The translations under genes and the position numbers were made by a program. From Shimia_B sp038527375 (GTDB taxonomy: Bacteria; Pseudomonadota; Alphaproteobacteria; Rhodobacterales; Rhodobacteraceae), in the NCBI GenBank assembly GCA_038527375.1, contig JBCBFU010000026.1:1-37497 (forward strand): DNA of 37,497 nt, written 5' to 3'. How positions within the stretch are numbered: the first letter of the stretch is position 1; every line of letters starts with the position of its first letter. Positions 6,371 to 14,275 of the stretch are shown here, piece after piece. Under the pieces are notes generated by a model that worked only from the letters and a program-made list of their open reading frames with translations, made no database searches and was not told the DNA's origin.

Positions 6371-8239
6371 ATGAACGATTCGCAGCCTCAAAACCCCAGA
6401 CGCGGACAGGATGTCATCGCGGATTATGTTCGGACGCTCGACGGCTCTCCGGGTGTGTACCGGATGCTCGATGATCAGTCGCGGGTTCTGTACGTGGGTA
6501 AGGCCAAGAACCTGAAAAACCGGGTGTCGAACTACGCCCGCGGTCAGGCGCATGCGCCGCATATCTATCGGGTGATCGCCGAAACCGCGTCGATGATGTT
6601 TCTGACCACCAAGACAGAGACCGAGGCTCTGTTGCTCGAACAGAACCTCATCAAGCAGCTCAAACCCAAATACAACGTCATCCTGCGGGACGATAAGTCG
6701 TTCCCGAACATCCTCGTGGCGCGCAACCACGCGTTTCCCCAGATCAAGAAGCATCGCGGCGCGAAGAAGGAAAAGGGCGACTATTACGGCCCCTTCGCCA
6801 GTGCGGGTGCCGTGAACCGCACGCTCAATCAGCTGCAGAAGGTCTTCCTGCTGCGCAACTGCACCGATGCCACGTTTGACGCGCGTACCCGGCCCTGCCT
6901 GCTCTATCAAATCAAGCGATGCTCGGCCCCCTGCGTGGGATATGTGAGCGAGGAGGAGTACGGGGCCGCCGTGCGCGACGCCGACATGTTCCTGCGGGGC
7001 AAGTCCACGCGCATTCAGGCCGAATTGGCCGCCCAGATGGAGGAGGCGTCGGCGGCGATGGAATTCGAACGCGCTGCCGCCCTGCGCGACCGCATCCGGG
7101 CGATGACCAATGTGCAGAGCGCCCAAGGCATCAACCCGCGCGGCGTGGCCGAGGCGGATGTGATCGCGCTCCATATGGATGGGGGGCAGGCCTGCGTGCA
7201 GGTGTTCTTCATCCGCGCGAACCAGAACTGGGGCAACCACGACTACTATCCGCGCGTGACCAGCGGTGCCGACAAGGCCGAGGTCATGCAGGCTTTCCTC
7301 GGTCAGTTCTACAGCGACCGGGAGCCGCCGCGCCTCGTGCTGATCTCGGACGATGTGCAGGACCGCGATCTGGTGTCAGAGGCCTTGGGCGAAAAGGTCG
7401 GGCGCAAGGTCGAGGTCGCGGTGCCGCAGCGCGGTGAAAAGCTGGAGCTCGTCTCAGGCGCTCTTCGCAACGCGCGCGAAAGCCTTGCGCGCAAGATGTC
7501 GGAAAGCGCCACGCAGACCAAACTGCTCACAGGGCTGGCAGAGGCGTTCGACCTTGATGCGCCGCCCGCCCGGATCGAGGTTTACGACAACTCCCACATC
7601 CAAGGAACGAATGCCGTGGGCGGCATGATCGTTGCGGGGGCCGAAGGGCTGCTGAAAAGCCAGTACCGCAAATTCAACATCCGGGGTGACGACCTGACGC
7701 CCGGCGATGACTTTGGCATGATGAAAGAGGTGCTGACGCGCCGCTTCAAACGCCTGCTCAAGGAAGACCCCGACCGAGAAGGCGGCACATGGCCTGACCT
7801 CTTGCTGATCGACGGCGGGGCCGGGCAGGTGAGTGCGGTGCACGAAATCATGGTCGAACTTGGCGTCGAAGACATCGACATGATCGGCGTGGCCAAGGGC
7901 ATCGACCGCGACGCTGGCAAAGAGGAATTCCACCGCATTGGCAAAGGCGTGAAGGCGCTGCGCCACAACGATCCGGTGCTCTATTTCGTCCAACGCCTGC
8001 GCGACGAGGCGCACCGCTTTGCCATCGGCACCCACCGCGCGAAACGGGCGAAATCAATCAGCCGTACACCGCTGGATGACATCGCAGGCGTGGGCGCGAC
8101 CCGCAAACGCGCGCTTCTGGCGCATTTCGGATCAGCCAAGGCCGTGGGCCGCGCGAACCTCGCGGATCTCAAGGCCGTGGACGGGATCAGCGAAGGGTTG
8201 GCGGAAAAGATCTATGACTTCTTCCACGAGAAGGGCTGA
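6371..8239 (+). CDS. uvrC: UvrABC excinuclease subunit C
   Basis: Makes the dual incisions in nucleotide excision repair, together with UvrA and UvrB. 622 residues, normal length. Domains in order: GIY-YIG nuclease (GVYRML and VLYVGKAKNLKNRV, about 28-110), the Cys region (CLLYQIKRCSAPCVG), the UVR UvrB-binding motif (about 205-245, MEEASAAMEFERAAALRDRI), the RNase H-like 5' endonuclease (EVYDNSHIQGTNAVGGM, LLIDGGAGQ) and C-terminal helix-hairpin-helix repeats (IAGVGATRKRALL, VDGISEGLAEKI). I chose ATG 6371; the frame is open 22 codons further upstream but those residues are not family-like. First gene of a same-strand group with pgsA, moaD and moaE. Confidence 0.98.
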   Translation: MNDSQPQNPRRGQDVIADYVRTLDGSPGVYRMLDDQSRVLYVGKAKNLKNRVSNYARGQAHAPHIYRVIAETASMMFLTTKTETEALLLEQNLIKQLKPKYNVILRDDKSFPNILVARNHAFPQIKKHRGAKKEKGDYYGPFASAGAVNRTLNQLQKVFLLRNCTDATFDARTRPCLLYQIKRCSAPCVGYVSEEEYGAAVRDADMFLRGKSTRIQAELAAQMEEASAAMEFERAAALRDRIRAMTNVQSAQGINPRGVAEADVIALHMDGGQACVQVFFIRANQNWGNHDYYPRVTSGADKAEVMQAFLGQFYSDREPPRLVLISDDVQDRDLVSEALGEKVGRKVEVAVPQRGEKLELVSGALRNARESLARKMSESATQTKLLTGLAEAFDLDAPPARIEVYDNSHIQGTNAVGGMIVAGAEGLLKSQYRKFNIRGDDLTPGDDFGMMKEVLTRRFKRLLKEDPDREGGTWPDLLLIDGGAGQVSAVHEIMVELGVEDIDMIGVAKGIDRDAGKEEFHRIGKGVKALRHNDPVLYFVQRLRDEAHRFAIGTHRAKRAKSISRTPLDDIAGVGATRKRALLAHFGSAKAVGRANLADLKAVDGISEGLAEKIYDFFHEKG

Positions 8240-8277
8240 GGCTTGCCGCGCCGGGCCGGGCTGTTAGGAGTAGGGAT

Positions 8278-8940
8278 ATGAAATCGCTTCCCAACATCCT
8301 GACGGTCCTCCGCCTTCTGGCCGCGCCCGGGATTGTCGTGGCCTTTCTCGTGCTGCCGCGCCCGGTGGCCGATTGGGCGGCGCTGTTGCTGTTCTTGGGT
8401 GCATCGGTGACCGACTATGTAGACGGCTATCTTGCCCGGCTGTGGAAGGTCGAAAGCAAGCTCGGGGCGATGCTCGACCCGATTGCGGACAAGGCCATCG
8501 TGCTCTGCGCGCTTCTGGCGCTGGCGGCCTTTTGGACCCCCAACACCTATATTCTGCTGCCAGCCGCGTTGATCGTCTTCCGCGAAGTCTTTGTGAGCGG
8601 GCTGCGGGAGTTCCTTGGGGATACAGCCGGCACGCTCAAGGTGACCAAGCTGGCGAAATGGAAGACCGCCGCGCAGATGGTTGCGATCGGGGTGCTGTTG
8701 TCCAAGGGCATCTTTGAGCAGGCGCTGTTCGATCGCATGGTGGGTATGGACATCACGCTCTTTGACGCGGTTCTGGCGGGTGAGGAAGAGGACGTCCTTG
8801 GCATCCGCAGTCTGTCATCGACACTGGATCTGGTGCGGATGGGCGGGGTCATCCTGCTCTGGGTCGCGGCGGTCCTGACCGTGATCACGGGGTGGGATTA
8901 CTTCCGCAAGGCGCAGCCTTATCTGGAGGGTCCCAAATGA
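8278..8940 (+). CDS. pgsA: CDP-diacylglycerol--glycerol-3-phosphate 3-phosphatidyltransferase
   Basis: Inner-membrane enzyme that makes phosphatidylglycerol phosphate, the first committed step to PG and cardiolipin. 220 residues with several transmembrane helices. The full CDP-alcohol phosphotransferase signature is present: DYVDGYLARLWKVESK followed by LGAMLDPIADK, giving the D-x2-D-G-x2-A-R-x8-G-x3-D-x3-D pattern. The N-terminus NILTVLRLLAAPG is typical of PgsA. A TAGGAG ribosome site precedes the ATG. The stop overlaps the moaD start by four bases. Compared with E. coli PgsA there is an insertion of about 30 residues (LAGEEEDVLGIRSLSSTLD) before the last helix, common in alphaproteobacteria. 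Confidence 0.97.
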   Translation: MKSLPNILTVLRLLAAPGIVVAFLVLPRPVADWAALLLFLGASVTDYVDGYLARLWKVESKLGAMLDPIADKAIVLCALLALAAFWTPNTYILLPAALIVFREVFVSGLREFLGDTAGTLKVTKLAKWKTAAQMVAIGVLLSKGIFEQALFDRMVGMDITLFDAVLAGEEEDVLGIRSLSSTLDLVRMGGVILLWVAAVLTVITGWDYFRKAQPYLEGPK

Positions 8941-9188
8941 AGATAGACGTTCGCTATTTCGCCTGGGTGCGCGAGCGCATCGGCGTGGGCCATGAGAGCG
9001 TGGAGACAGACGCCGCGACCCCGCGCGCGCTGATCGAAGAGCTGCGCACGCGGGAAGCGCGCTACGAGGCCGCCTTTCAGGATATCACGGCCCTGCGCGT
9101 GGCCGTAGATCAGGAATTGGTCGACATGGACGACGCGTTGGGCACAGCGCGCGAAGTGGCGTTCTTTCCGCCGATGACCGGCGGCTGA
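8937..9188 (+). CDS. moaD: molybdopterin synthase sulfur carrier subunit
   Basis: Ubiquitin-like small subunit of molybdopterin synthase, 83 residues. Its C-terminal Gly-Gly (PPMTGG) becomes the thiocarboxylate that donates sulfur to precursor Z in molybdenum cofactor synthesis. VRYFAWVRERIG near the start and VAFFPPMTGG at the end are the family landmarks. ATG 8937 overlaps the pgsA stop (ATGA) and has GGAGGG seven bases upstream. Its stop overlaps moaE by one base (TGATG), so both synthase subunits are made from coupled translation. Placement behind pgsA and uvrC recalls other Rhodobacteraceae genomes. Confidence 0.96.
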   Translation: MKIDVRYFAWVRERIGVGHESVETDAATPRALIEELRTREARYEAAFQDITALRVAVDQELVDMDDALGTAREVAFFPPMTGG

Positions 9189-9655
9189 TGGATATCCGCG
9201 TCCAAGCTGACCCCTTCGCCCCCGGGGCGGTGCTCGACGGGTTCACCGCCGCCCTGTCCGGCGCCGGGGCTGTGGTCAGTTTCACCGGGCTTGTGCGCGA
9301 CATCGACGGCGCGTTGGACCATATGGAGATCGAGCATTATCCCGGCATGACGGAGGCCGCGTTGCGCAAGATCGCGAGCGACGCGATGGAGCGTTGGCCC
9401 CTGATCGACGTGCTGATCCTGCATCGCCACGGCAAGCTCGCGCCCCAAGACCCCATCATGATGGTCGCCACCGCATCGCCCCACCGTAATGCGGCGTTCG
9501 AGGCCGCGGATTTCCTGATGGACTATCTCAAGAGCCGCGCGCCGTTCTGGAAGAACGAGCGTGTGGGTGGTGTAGATCGCTGGGTCGATGCGACAGCCGA
9601 GGACGAAGCCGCGCTATCGCGGTGGGGGGACGATGCCGCCAACGGCGGCGACTGA
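9188..9655 (+). CDS. moaE: molybdopterin synthase catalytic subunit
   Basis: Large catalytic subunit of molybdopterin synthase, 155 residues. It dimerises and binds two MoaD, converting cyclic pyranopterin monophosphate to molybdopterin. Visible motifs: SFTGLVRD (about 31-38), LEIEHYPGM-like MEIEHYPGMTE, the RHGKLAPQD block, and APFWKNERV with the active-site lysine. The start codon shares a base with the moaD stop. Normal length. It ends about 120 bp before the leftward coiled-coil gene, with paired hairpins between them. Confidence 0.97.
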   Translation: MDIRVQADPFAPGAVLDGFTAALSGAGAVVSFTGLVRDIDGALDHMEIEHYPGMTEAALRKIASDAMERWPLIDVLILHRHGKLAPQDPIMMVATASPHRNAAFEAADFLMDYLKSRAPFWKNERVGGVDRWVDATAEDEAALSRWGDDAANGGD

Positions 9656-9746
9656 ACTTTCATGCCTCCGGCGGGTCTATTTTCCGCCAGAGGAAGGTGT
9701 GCACCCGCGCCCCCCTTTTCGATGGTCCTCAAAAACTCCGGGGTGA

Positions 9747-9774
9747 GCCGCGCAGCGGCGAGGGGCAGCGCCCC
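9747..9774. terminator. tandem hairpins between convergent genes
   Basis: GCCGC 9747-9751 pairs with GCGGC 9755-9759, and GGGGC 9762-9766 pairs with GCCCC 9770-9774, each with a 3-nt loop. They sit directly at the stop of the leftward gene. On the minus strand a TTTTT run (9732-9736) follows about ten bases later, so they may terminate that operon and also stop transcripts from moaE. Confidence 0.42.
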
Positions 9775-10098
9775 TTATGCGTTTTGGCGTTCGATATAGG
9801 CGCGCAGTTCTTCGGCCTCTTGCCGCGCGTCGCGCAGCCCGTCCATGGCCGCGCGCAGTTCGGCTTCGGTCTGGGTCAGCTGATTGGTGATCTCGGCTTC
9901 GCGCTGCTGTAGGTAGGTGATGGCCTGATCGCGGGTTTCTTCGGCCTCGTGCAGGGCCTGCGCCATCTTGTCGAGTTCGCCCACATCCGACTGCGAGACC
10001 CGGGTAAAGCGATGTACCAGCCAGTTGGCGAACCAACCGAGGGCAAAGGCCACAAAGAGAATGATGGCCGTGGCGATGATCAGTTCGCTTCTATTCAC
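9775..10098 (-). CDS. small membrane-anchored coiled-coil protein
   Basis: 107 residues, start GTG at 10098, overlapping the end of the OmpA-domain gene by 8 bp. It has one N-terminal transmembrane helix (about residues 6-28, LIIATAIILFVAFALGWFANWL) followed by a long, highly charged helix with heptad character (ELDKMAQALHEAEETRDQ to the C-terminus). GTG is chosen because the frame upstream is low-complexity Arg/Pro sequence that belongs to the OmpA gene in another frame. The pairing with a periplasmic OmpA-type protein suggests an envelope role, perhaps as a scaffold. No enzymatic motif is seen. Confidence 0.75.
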   Translation of the reverse strand: MNRSELIIATAIILFVAFALGWFANWLVHRFTRVSQSDVGELDKMAQALHEAEETRDQAITYLQQREAEITNQLTQTEAELRAAMDGLRDARQEAEELRAYIERQNA

Positions 10099-11956
10099 TT
10101 GGGGTCTCTTCCTCGGGCGCGGCCTCGGTGTCGGCCGCAGGCTCTTCTTGGGGGGTGCGCAGCGTAAACTCAATCCTGCGATTGGCTTCGCGCCCCGCCT
10201 CGGTTTCGTTATCGGCGATCGGGCGGGCCTCTCCATAGCCGCGGGCGATCAGCCCGGGGGCCGCGATGCGTTCGCCCTGAAGGGCCGCGATCACCGCTTC
10301 GGCGCGGGATTGGGACAGGTTCAGGTTCATCTCTTCGCGGCCTTGGCTGTCCGTGTGGCCAGCGACTTCCATTTGGATATCGGCACATTCGCGCAGCACT
10401 TCGGCAATGGCCGCGATTGTCTGGCGGCTGTTGGCATCCAACGTCGTCGACGATGGCTCGAACGTGATTTTGCGTTCGGCGATGATGAGGTTCACGCGCT
10501 CGACGCATTCTTCGGGCGTCAGGATGTTGGCGGCGGGATCGAGCGCTTCGGAATAGGCGACATTGATCGAGAAAGGTTGTCCTTCGCCCAGTTGGTCCGA
10601 CAGGATCTGCGCGATCCGGGCACGGGCGTCCGGGTTGCCCGTTTCGCCACGCACCGTGACGTTTGCATCAGACACGACGACCGACCCGTTCGATAGCTGC
10701 GAGAGGCCCGCGAGCCCGCCCAGCACACGCAAGGACCATCCGCTGGGCAGGCTCTCGCGGTCTTCGGCGGCGAGGTATGCCTGTTCCGCGCCAAAGCGGG
10801 ACTGGGCATAGGTTTCCACTGCGGCGCGCGCCAGATCGTCCCCCACGTGACCGCGCATCTGCACCTGCCCCTCAGGCGACAGGGTCGCGGTGAATTCGGG
10901 CGGGCCGTCTTCGCTTTGCGTTTCGGGTTCGGGCAACACGGCAGTCAGCGCAAAGATGTCGGGCAGGTTTTGTTCCAGCTCTGCCGTTACCGTGTCAAAG
11001 GCTGCAGGTTCGGTGCCTTGGGTCGCAACGAAGGTGACGTCCGTGTCTGAGAACGTGACTGATCCAGTGCCCAGCTCAGCAACAGCTGTGATGGCCGCAG
11101 CCGCAGCGTCACCCCAGCGCGTTGTGGGCGAACCAAGTCCAAGTCGGCAGTCGGCCTTGCCTTCAAGCCCGGCTTCGATTGCTGCGGCGGTGATCTGCCG
11201 CTGGGCCGCGTCGGTATCAGCAGAACACGCATCGAACCGCGCGCCGCCTGCGTCGATCAGGAAGCGCAGGGTGAAGGGCGTGATGACCGGGCGCGGTGCG
11301 CTGATATCAAGTGCGGTGCGGATGCTGGCGGGGGCGTTGCGGGCCAGTTGACCTTCGACCTGCCGACGTTCTTGATCGCTGTCGGTGATCGCGGTGATGG
11401 CCACCAGATCGGCCTCGACCGAGATTTTCGAACGCGGCAGATCCCCGAGCGCCCGCAAGGCATAGGCCACAGCGATGTCCCAATCCTCGGGGGCGGCGTA
11501 ATCGGCGGTTTCCAGCAGGTCGGTCACGGGGACGCCACCGGCGGCCCGCGCCACTCGGGCGGCGATCACGTCCCGGTCCGAGCTTTGCGGGATGAGCCCG
11601 ATCAGCGACACCCCGGCCTCGTTGCGCAGCATTTCAATTGAAAACCGCGGCGCGGTGACTTGCTGGCTGTCGGTGACGGACATGTTGTCGATCACGCGCG
11701 CGGCGTCGACGACGGACCCGGCGACCGAGAGCGCGTTAAAGCGCGTGGCCTCGGACGGGGCTTCGCCCGAGATGATGACTTGCAGACCATCCGCCTGAAC
11801 CTCGGCCCAGTCATGGCCGCTGACATTCATTTGCAGGGCCACGTCATCGCGGCTGCCGGTTTCCAATAGGCGCACGCCCACCGTGGCTGCGCCAAAGGCG
11901 ATGGCCCCGGCAGCGCCGAAGGTCAGAACGAGGGGGGCGAATGTCGACAACCGCAT
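10091..11956 (-). CDS. OmpA-family peptidoglycan-binding protein with BON domains
   Basis: 621-residue envelope protein. An N-terminal hydrophobic segment (STFAPLVLTFGAAGAIAFGAATVGV) acts as signal anchor. Then come BON-like repeats (GLQVIISGEAPSEATRFNAL and later VTLHGE-type strands such as VQMRGHVGDD and VTVRGETGNPDAR). It ends in an OmpA C-terminal domain (ITFEPSSTTLDANSRQTI, then VAGHTDSQGREEMNLNLSQS and RGYGEARPIADN) followed by an acidic Glu/Ala-rich tail. The TD and R residues that bind diaminopimelate are present. I chose the Met at 11956 (MRLSTFAPLV) because the residues before it are not signal-like. It lies 72 bp after ubiA and overlaps the coiled-coil gene. It probably tethers or senses the cell wall. 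Confidence 0.87.
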   Translation of the reverse strand: MRLSTFAPLVLTFGAAGAIAFGAATVGVRLLETGSRDDVALQMNVSGHDWAEVQADGLQVIISGEAPSEATRFNALSVAGSVVDAARVIDNMSVTDSQQVTAPRFSIEMLRNEAGVSLIGLIPQSSDRDVIAARVARAAGGVPVTDLLETADYAAPEDWDIAVAYALRALGDLPRSKISVEADLVAITAITDSDQERRQVEGQLARNAPASIRTALDISAPRPVITPFTLRFLIDAGGARFDACSADTDAAQRQITAAAIEAGLEGKADCRLGLGSPTTRWGDAAAAAITAVAELGTGSVTFSDTDVTFVATQGTEPAAFDTVTAELEQNLPDIFALTAVLPEPETQSEDGPPEFTATLSPEGQVQMRGHVGDDLARAAVETYAQSRFGAEQAYLAAEDRESLPSGWSLRVLGGLAGLSQLSNGSVVVSDANVTVRGETGNPDARARIAQILSDQLGEGQPFSINVAYSEALDPAANILTPEECVERVNLIIAERKITFEPSSTTLDANSRQTIAAIAEVLRECADIQMEVAGHTDSQGREEMNLNLSQSRAEAVIAALQGERIAAPGLIARGYGEARPIADNETEAGREANRRIEFTLRTPQEEPAADTEAAPEEETPSE

Positions 11957-12028
11957 TTTTGTGGAGAACTCTCTTGCGCCCGGGATGCTTAAGATTTGAT
12001 GCTTAGGGTCTGGTGGCCGCGGGATCAA

Positions 12029-12979
12029 TCACACCGCGAGGGCAAGGGCGAAAAACAGCGCAACGAGCAGGCCCGCGTTCCGGTTGGAATCGAAAAGTTG
12101 TTTGCAGAGCGCCCCGTCCGTGATGTCGAGGCGGCGCAATTGCCAGGCCATGTGCCAGCCCATCGCCCATGGTCCACCCAGTGCAATGGCGAGCGCCAGC
12201 GGGTTGCCGTCGATCAGGGCCGAGATCACGGCCACGGACATGAGTGTGACCGTCGCGATGAGAAAACGGCGCAGCCAGGCGGGAGTGTTGTCGCCGAAAA
12301 GCCGGGCGGTGCTTTTGACCCCAATCAGCGCGTCGTCGTCGGCGTCCTGATGGGCGTAGATCGTGTCGTAAAAGAGCGTCCACGCGATGCCAGCGAGGTA
12401 GAGCCCGATGGCCGGCCAGCCCAACGTCCCGGAATGCGCCGTCCACGCCAGAAGAGCGCCCCAGTTGTACGCCAACCCAAGGAAGGCCTGTGGCCACCAT
12501 GTAAAGCGTTTGGCAAACGGGTAGATCGCCACAAACACCAGAGAGCTGACGCCCACCAAGATCGTTGTCGTGTTATAGCTCAGAAGGATCGCAAAGGCCG
12601 CGAGGGCTTGGATGCACATCCAGATCAAAGCGCCGCGCACGCCCACGTGGCCTGCGGGTAGAGGGCGCGACCGGGTGCGGCTGACCTGCGCGTCGATATC
12701 GCGGTCGGTGATATCGTTCCAAGTGCAGCCCGCGCCGCGCATAAGGAACGCGCCGATCACGCAACCGCCGATGATCCACAGATCCCACAGCCGCGCATTG
12801 CCGTCTGCGAGCATGGCGAGGAACACACCCCAAAGGCAAGGGATCAGCAGGAGCCATGTGCCGATGGGGCGATCTGCACGTGACAGACGCAGGTAAGGGC
12901 GCGACCAGCCCGGCGCATAGGTGTCCACCCAATTGCCTGCTGCGGCGTCGGCCACTTGGCCTTCTGGAAGCTCGGTCAT
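12029..12979 (-). CDS. ubiA: 4-hydroxybenzoate polyprenyltransferase
   Basis: Integral membrane prenyltransferase of ubiquinone synthesis, attaching the polyprenyl chain to 4-hydroxybenzoate. 316 residues, about eight to nine helices. Both Asp-rich, Mg-diphosphate-binding motifs are seen: NDITDRDIDAQVSRTRSRPL (first) and YAHQDADDDALIGVKSTARL (second). Two starts are possible: ATG 12979 (MTELPEGQ), used here, or ATG 13000 (MSHEAHPM). The second would overlap the divergent rsmE start by nine bases. The reading frame continues upstream through rsmE, but only as a shadow. Confidence 0.95.
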   Translation of the reverse strand: MTELPEGQVADAAAGNWVDTYAPGWSRPYLRLSRADRPIGTWLLLIPCLWGVFLAMLADGNARLWDLWIIGGCVIGAFLMRGAGCTWNDITDRDIDAQVSRTRSRPLPAGHVGVRGALIWMCIQALAAFAILLSYNTTTILVGVSSLVFVAIYPFAKRFTWWPQAFLGLAYNWGALLAWTAHSGTLGWPAIGLYLAGIAWTLFYDTIYAHQDADDDALIGVKSTARLFGDNTPAWLRRFLIATVTLMSVAVISALIDGNPLALAIALGGPWAMGWHMAWQLRRLDITDGALCKQLFDSNRNAGLLVALFFALALAV

Positions 12980-12991
12980 AGGGTGCGCCTC

Positions 12992-13699
12992 ATGGCTCAT
13001 ATCACTCGGCTCTTTGTAGATCACCCGCTTGGGGCGGGGCAAACCGTTCCCGTGGACCGCGACCATGCGAACCGGCTGTTCAATGTGATGCGTTTGCAGG
13101 TCGGCGCAGAGGTGCGCCTGTTTAACGGTGTAGATGGAGAGTGGTCGGCGCGGGTGGCCGAGGCAGGCAAGCGCGCGGGCCTGCTGGAGGTTGGCGATCA
13201 GACCGCGCCCCTGCGCCCGCTCGCGGATGTCTGGCTGTGCTTTGCGCCGATCAAAAAGGATCGAACGGATTTCATCGTGGAAAAGGCGGCCGAGCTTGGG
13301 GCCGCACGCATCCTTCCGATCCTGACGGAATACACCAATGCCGAACGGGTCCGGGTGGACCGGTTGCAGGCCCATGCGGTGGCGGCGGCCGAGCAATGCG
13401 GGGGCACCGTCGTGCCAGAGGTGGCCGCGCCCGCGAAATTGGGGGCGCTTCTGGATGGCTGGCCCGCCGAGCGGCAGATCATGTTCTGCGACGAGGCAGC
13501 GACCAGCGGTGCCTTGCCGGACCTGAGGGGCCCGTGGGCCGTGTTCATCGGTCCCGAAGGCGGGTTTTCCGATGCCGAACGGTCGCGCCTCGCGGCCATG
13601 GGTCATCGCGTCACCCTCGGGCCGCGCATCCTTCGGGCGGACACCGCTGCGGTGTCGGCGCTAACGCTTTGGCAGGCGACCTTGGGGGACTGGGCATGA
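12992..13699 (+). CDS. rsmE: 16S rRNA m3U1498 methyltransferase
   Basis: SPOUT-family enzyme methylating U1498 of 16S rRNA, 235 residues. The N-terminal PUA-like part (RLFVDHPLGAG...HANRLFNVMRLQVGAEVRLFNG) precedes the knotted SAM-binding domain with IGPEGGFSDAE and LGPRILRADTAAVSAL, the family hallmark. The start lies 12 bp from that of ubiA on the other strand, so the promoters of the two genes must lie inside each other's coding region or the genes must be read from further away. The stop overlaps the next gene by four bases. Confidence 0.95.
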   Translation: MAHITRLFVDHPLGAGQTVPVDRDHANRLFNVMRLQVGAEVRLFNGVDGEWSARVAEAGKRAGLLEVGDQTAPLRPLADVWLCFAPIKKDRTDFIVEKAAELGAARILPILTEYTNAERVRVDRLQAHAVAAAEQCGGTVVPEVAAPAKLGALLDGWPAERQIMFCDEAATSGALPDLRGPWAVFIGPEGGFSDAERSRLAAMGHRVTLGPRILRADTAAVSALTLWQATLGDWA

Positions 13700-14217
13700 G
13701 TTTCTTCCGGCCCGAGGTTGTTCAGGGACTGACCCGCTGGCGTTGGGTCCTTCTGGGTGGGGCCATGGCCGCGCTGGGCGCGTGGTGGGTGCTGACCGGG
13801 CGGCTCTACCTGCCCTATCTGGGGTTTGTGCTGATTGGCGTCGGGGCGTTGCTCGCGCTCGACGGATGGCGGCGTTTGAGGTTTCCGTCGGGGACAGGCG
13901 GCGGCGGGCCCGGCGTGATCGAAGTGGACGAACGCCGGATCACCTATCTGACCTCCGAAGGGGGCGCCGCGCTGAGCATCGACGGCCTGACACGGGTCGA
14001 GGTCCAGACCGGGCGGCAGGGGCGGTTGATGTGGATCTTGCGCGATGCGGCGGGCGATCAATTGTACCTGCCGGGTGACGCGCAGGGGGCGGACGCGCTT
14101 TTTGATGCGCTGGTGGCGTTGCCGGGGTTGAATTATGCGCAGGCGGCAGAGGCCGCAAAGGCCGCCGGTCCTGACAGGTTTTTGATTTGGCAAAAGGATA
14201 AGCGGGCGCTGCATTGA
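13696..14217 (+). CDS. conserved membrane protein of unknown function
   Basis: 173 residues, coupled to rsmE by ATGA overlap. Two adjacent hydrophobic helices lie near the N-terminus (about residues 18-34 and 41-57, WVLLGGAMAALGAWWVL and YLPYLGFVLIGVGALLAL). A soluble C-terminal domain follows with a beta-rich stretch (VIEVDERRITYLTSEGGAALSIDGLTRV) and then LMWILRDAAGDQLYLPGDAQGADALFDALVALPGL. This layout resembles bacterial PH-like membrane proteins (two helices then a PH-type barrel), but I cannot confirm the fold. Placed between rsmE and gshA. No catalytic motif. Confidence 0.8.
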   Translation: MSFFRPEVVQGLTRWRWVLLGGAMAALGAWWVLTGRLYLPYLGFVLIGVGALLALDGWRRLRFPSGTGGGGPGVIEVDERRITYLTSEGGAALSIDGLTRVEVQTGRQGRLMWILRDAAGDQLYLPGDAQGADALFDALVALPGLNYAQAAEAAKAAGPDRFLIWQKDKRALH

Positions 14218-14275
14218 CTTCCCCCGCGCAGAGCGCCACCTCTGAACCTCCAACGACCACGAGCGGAGCCCGCAC

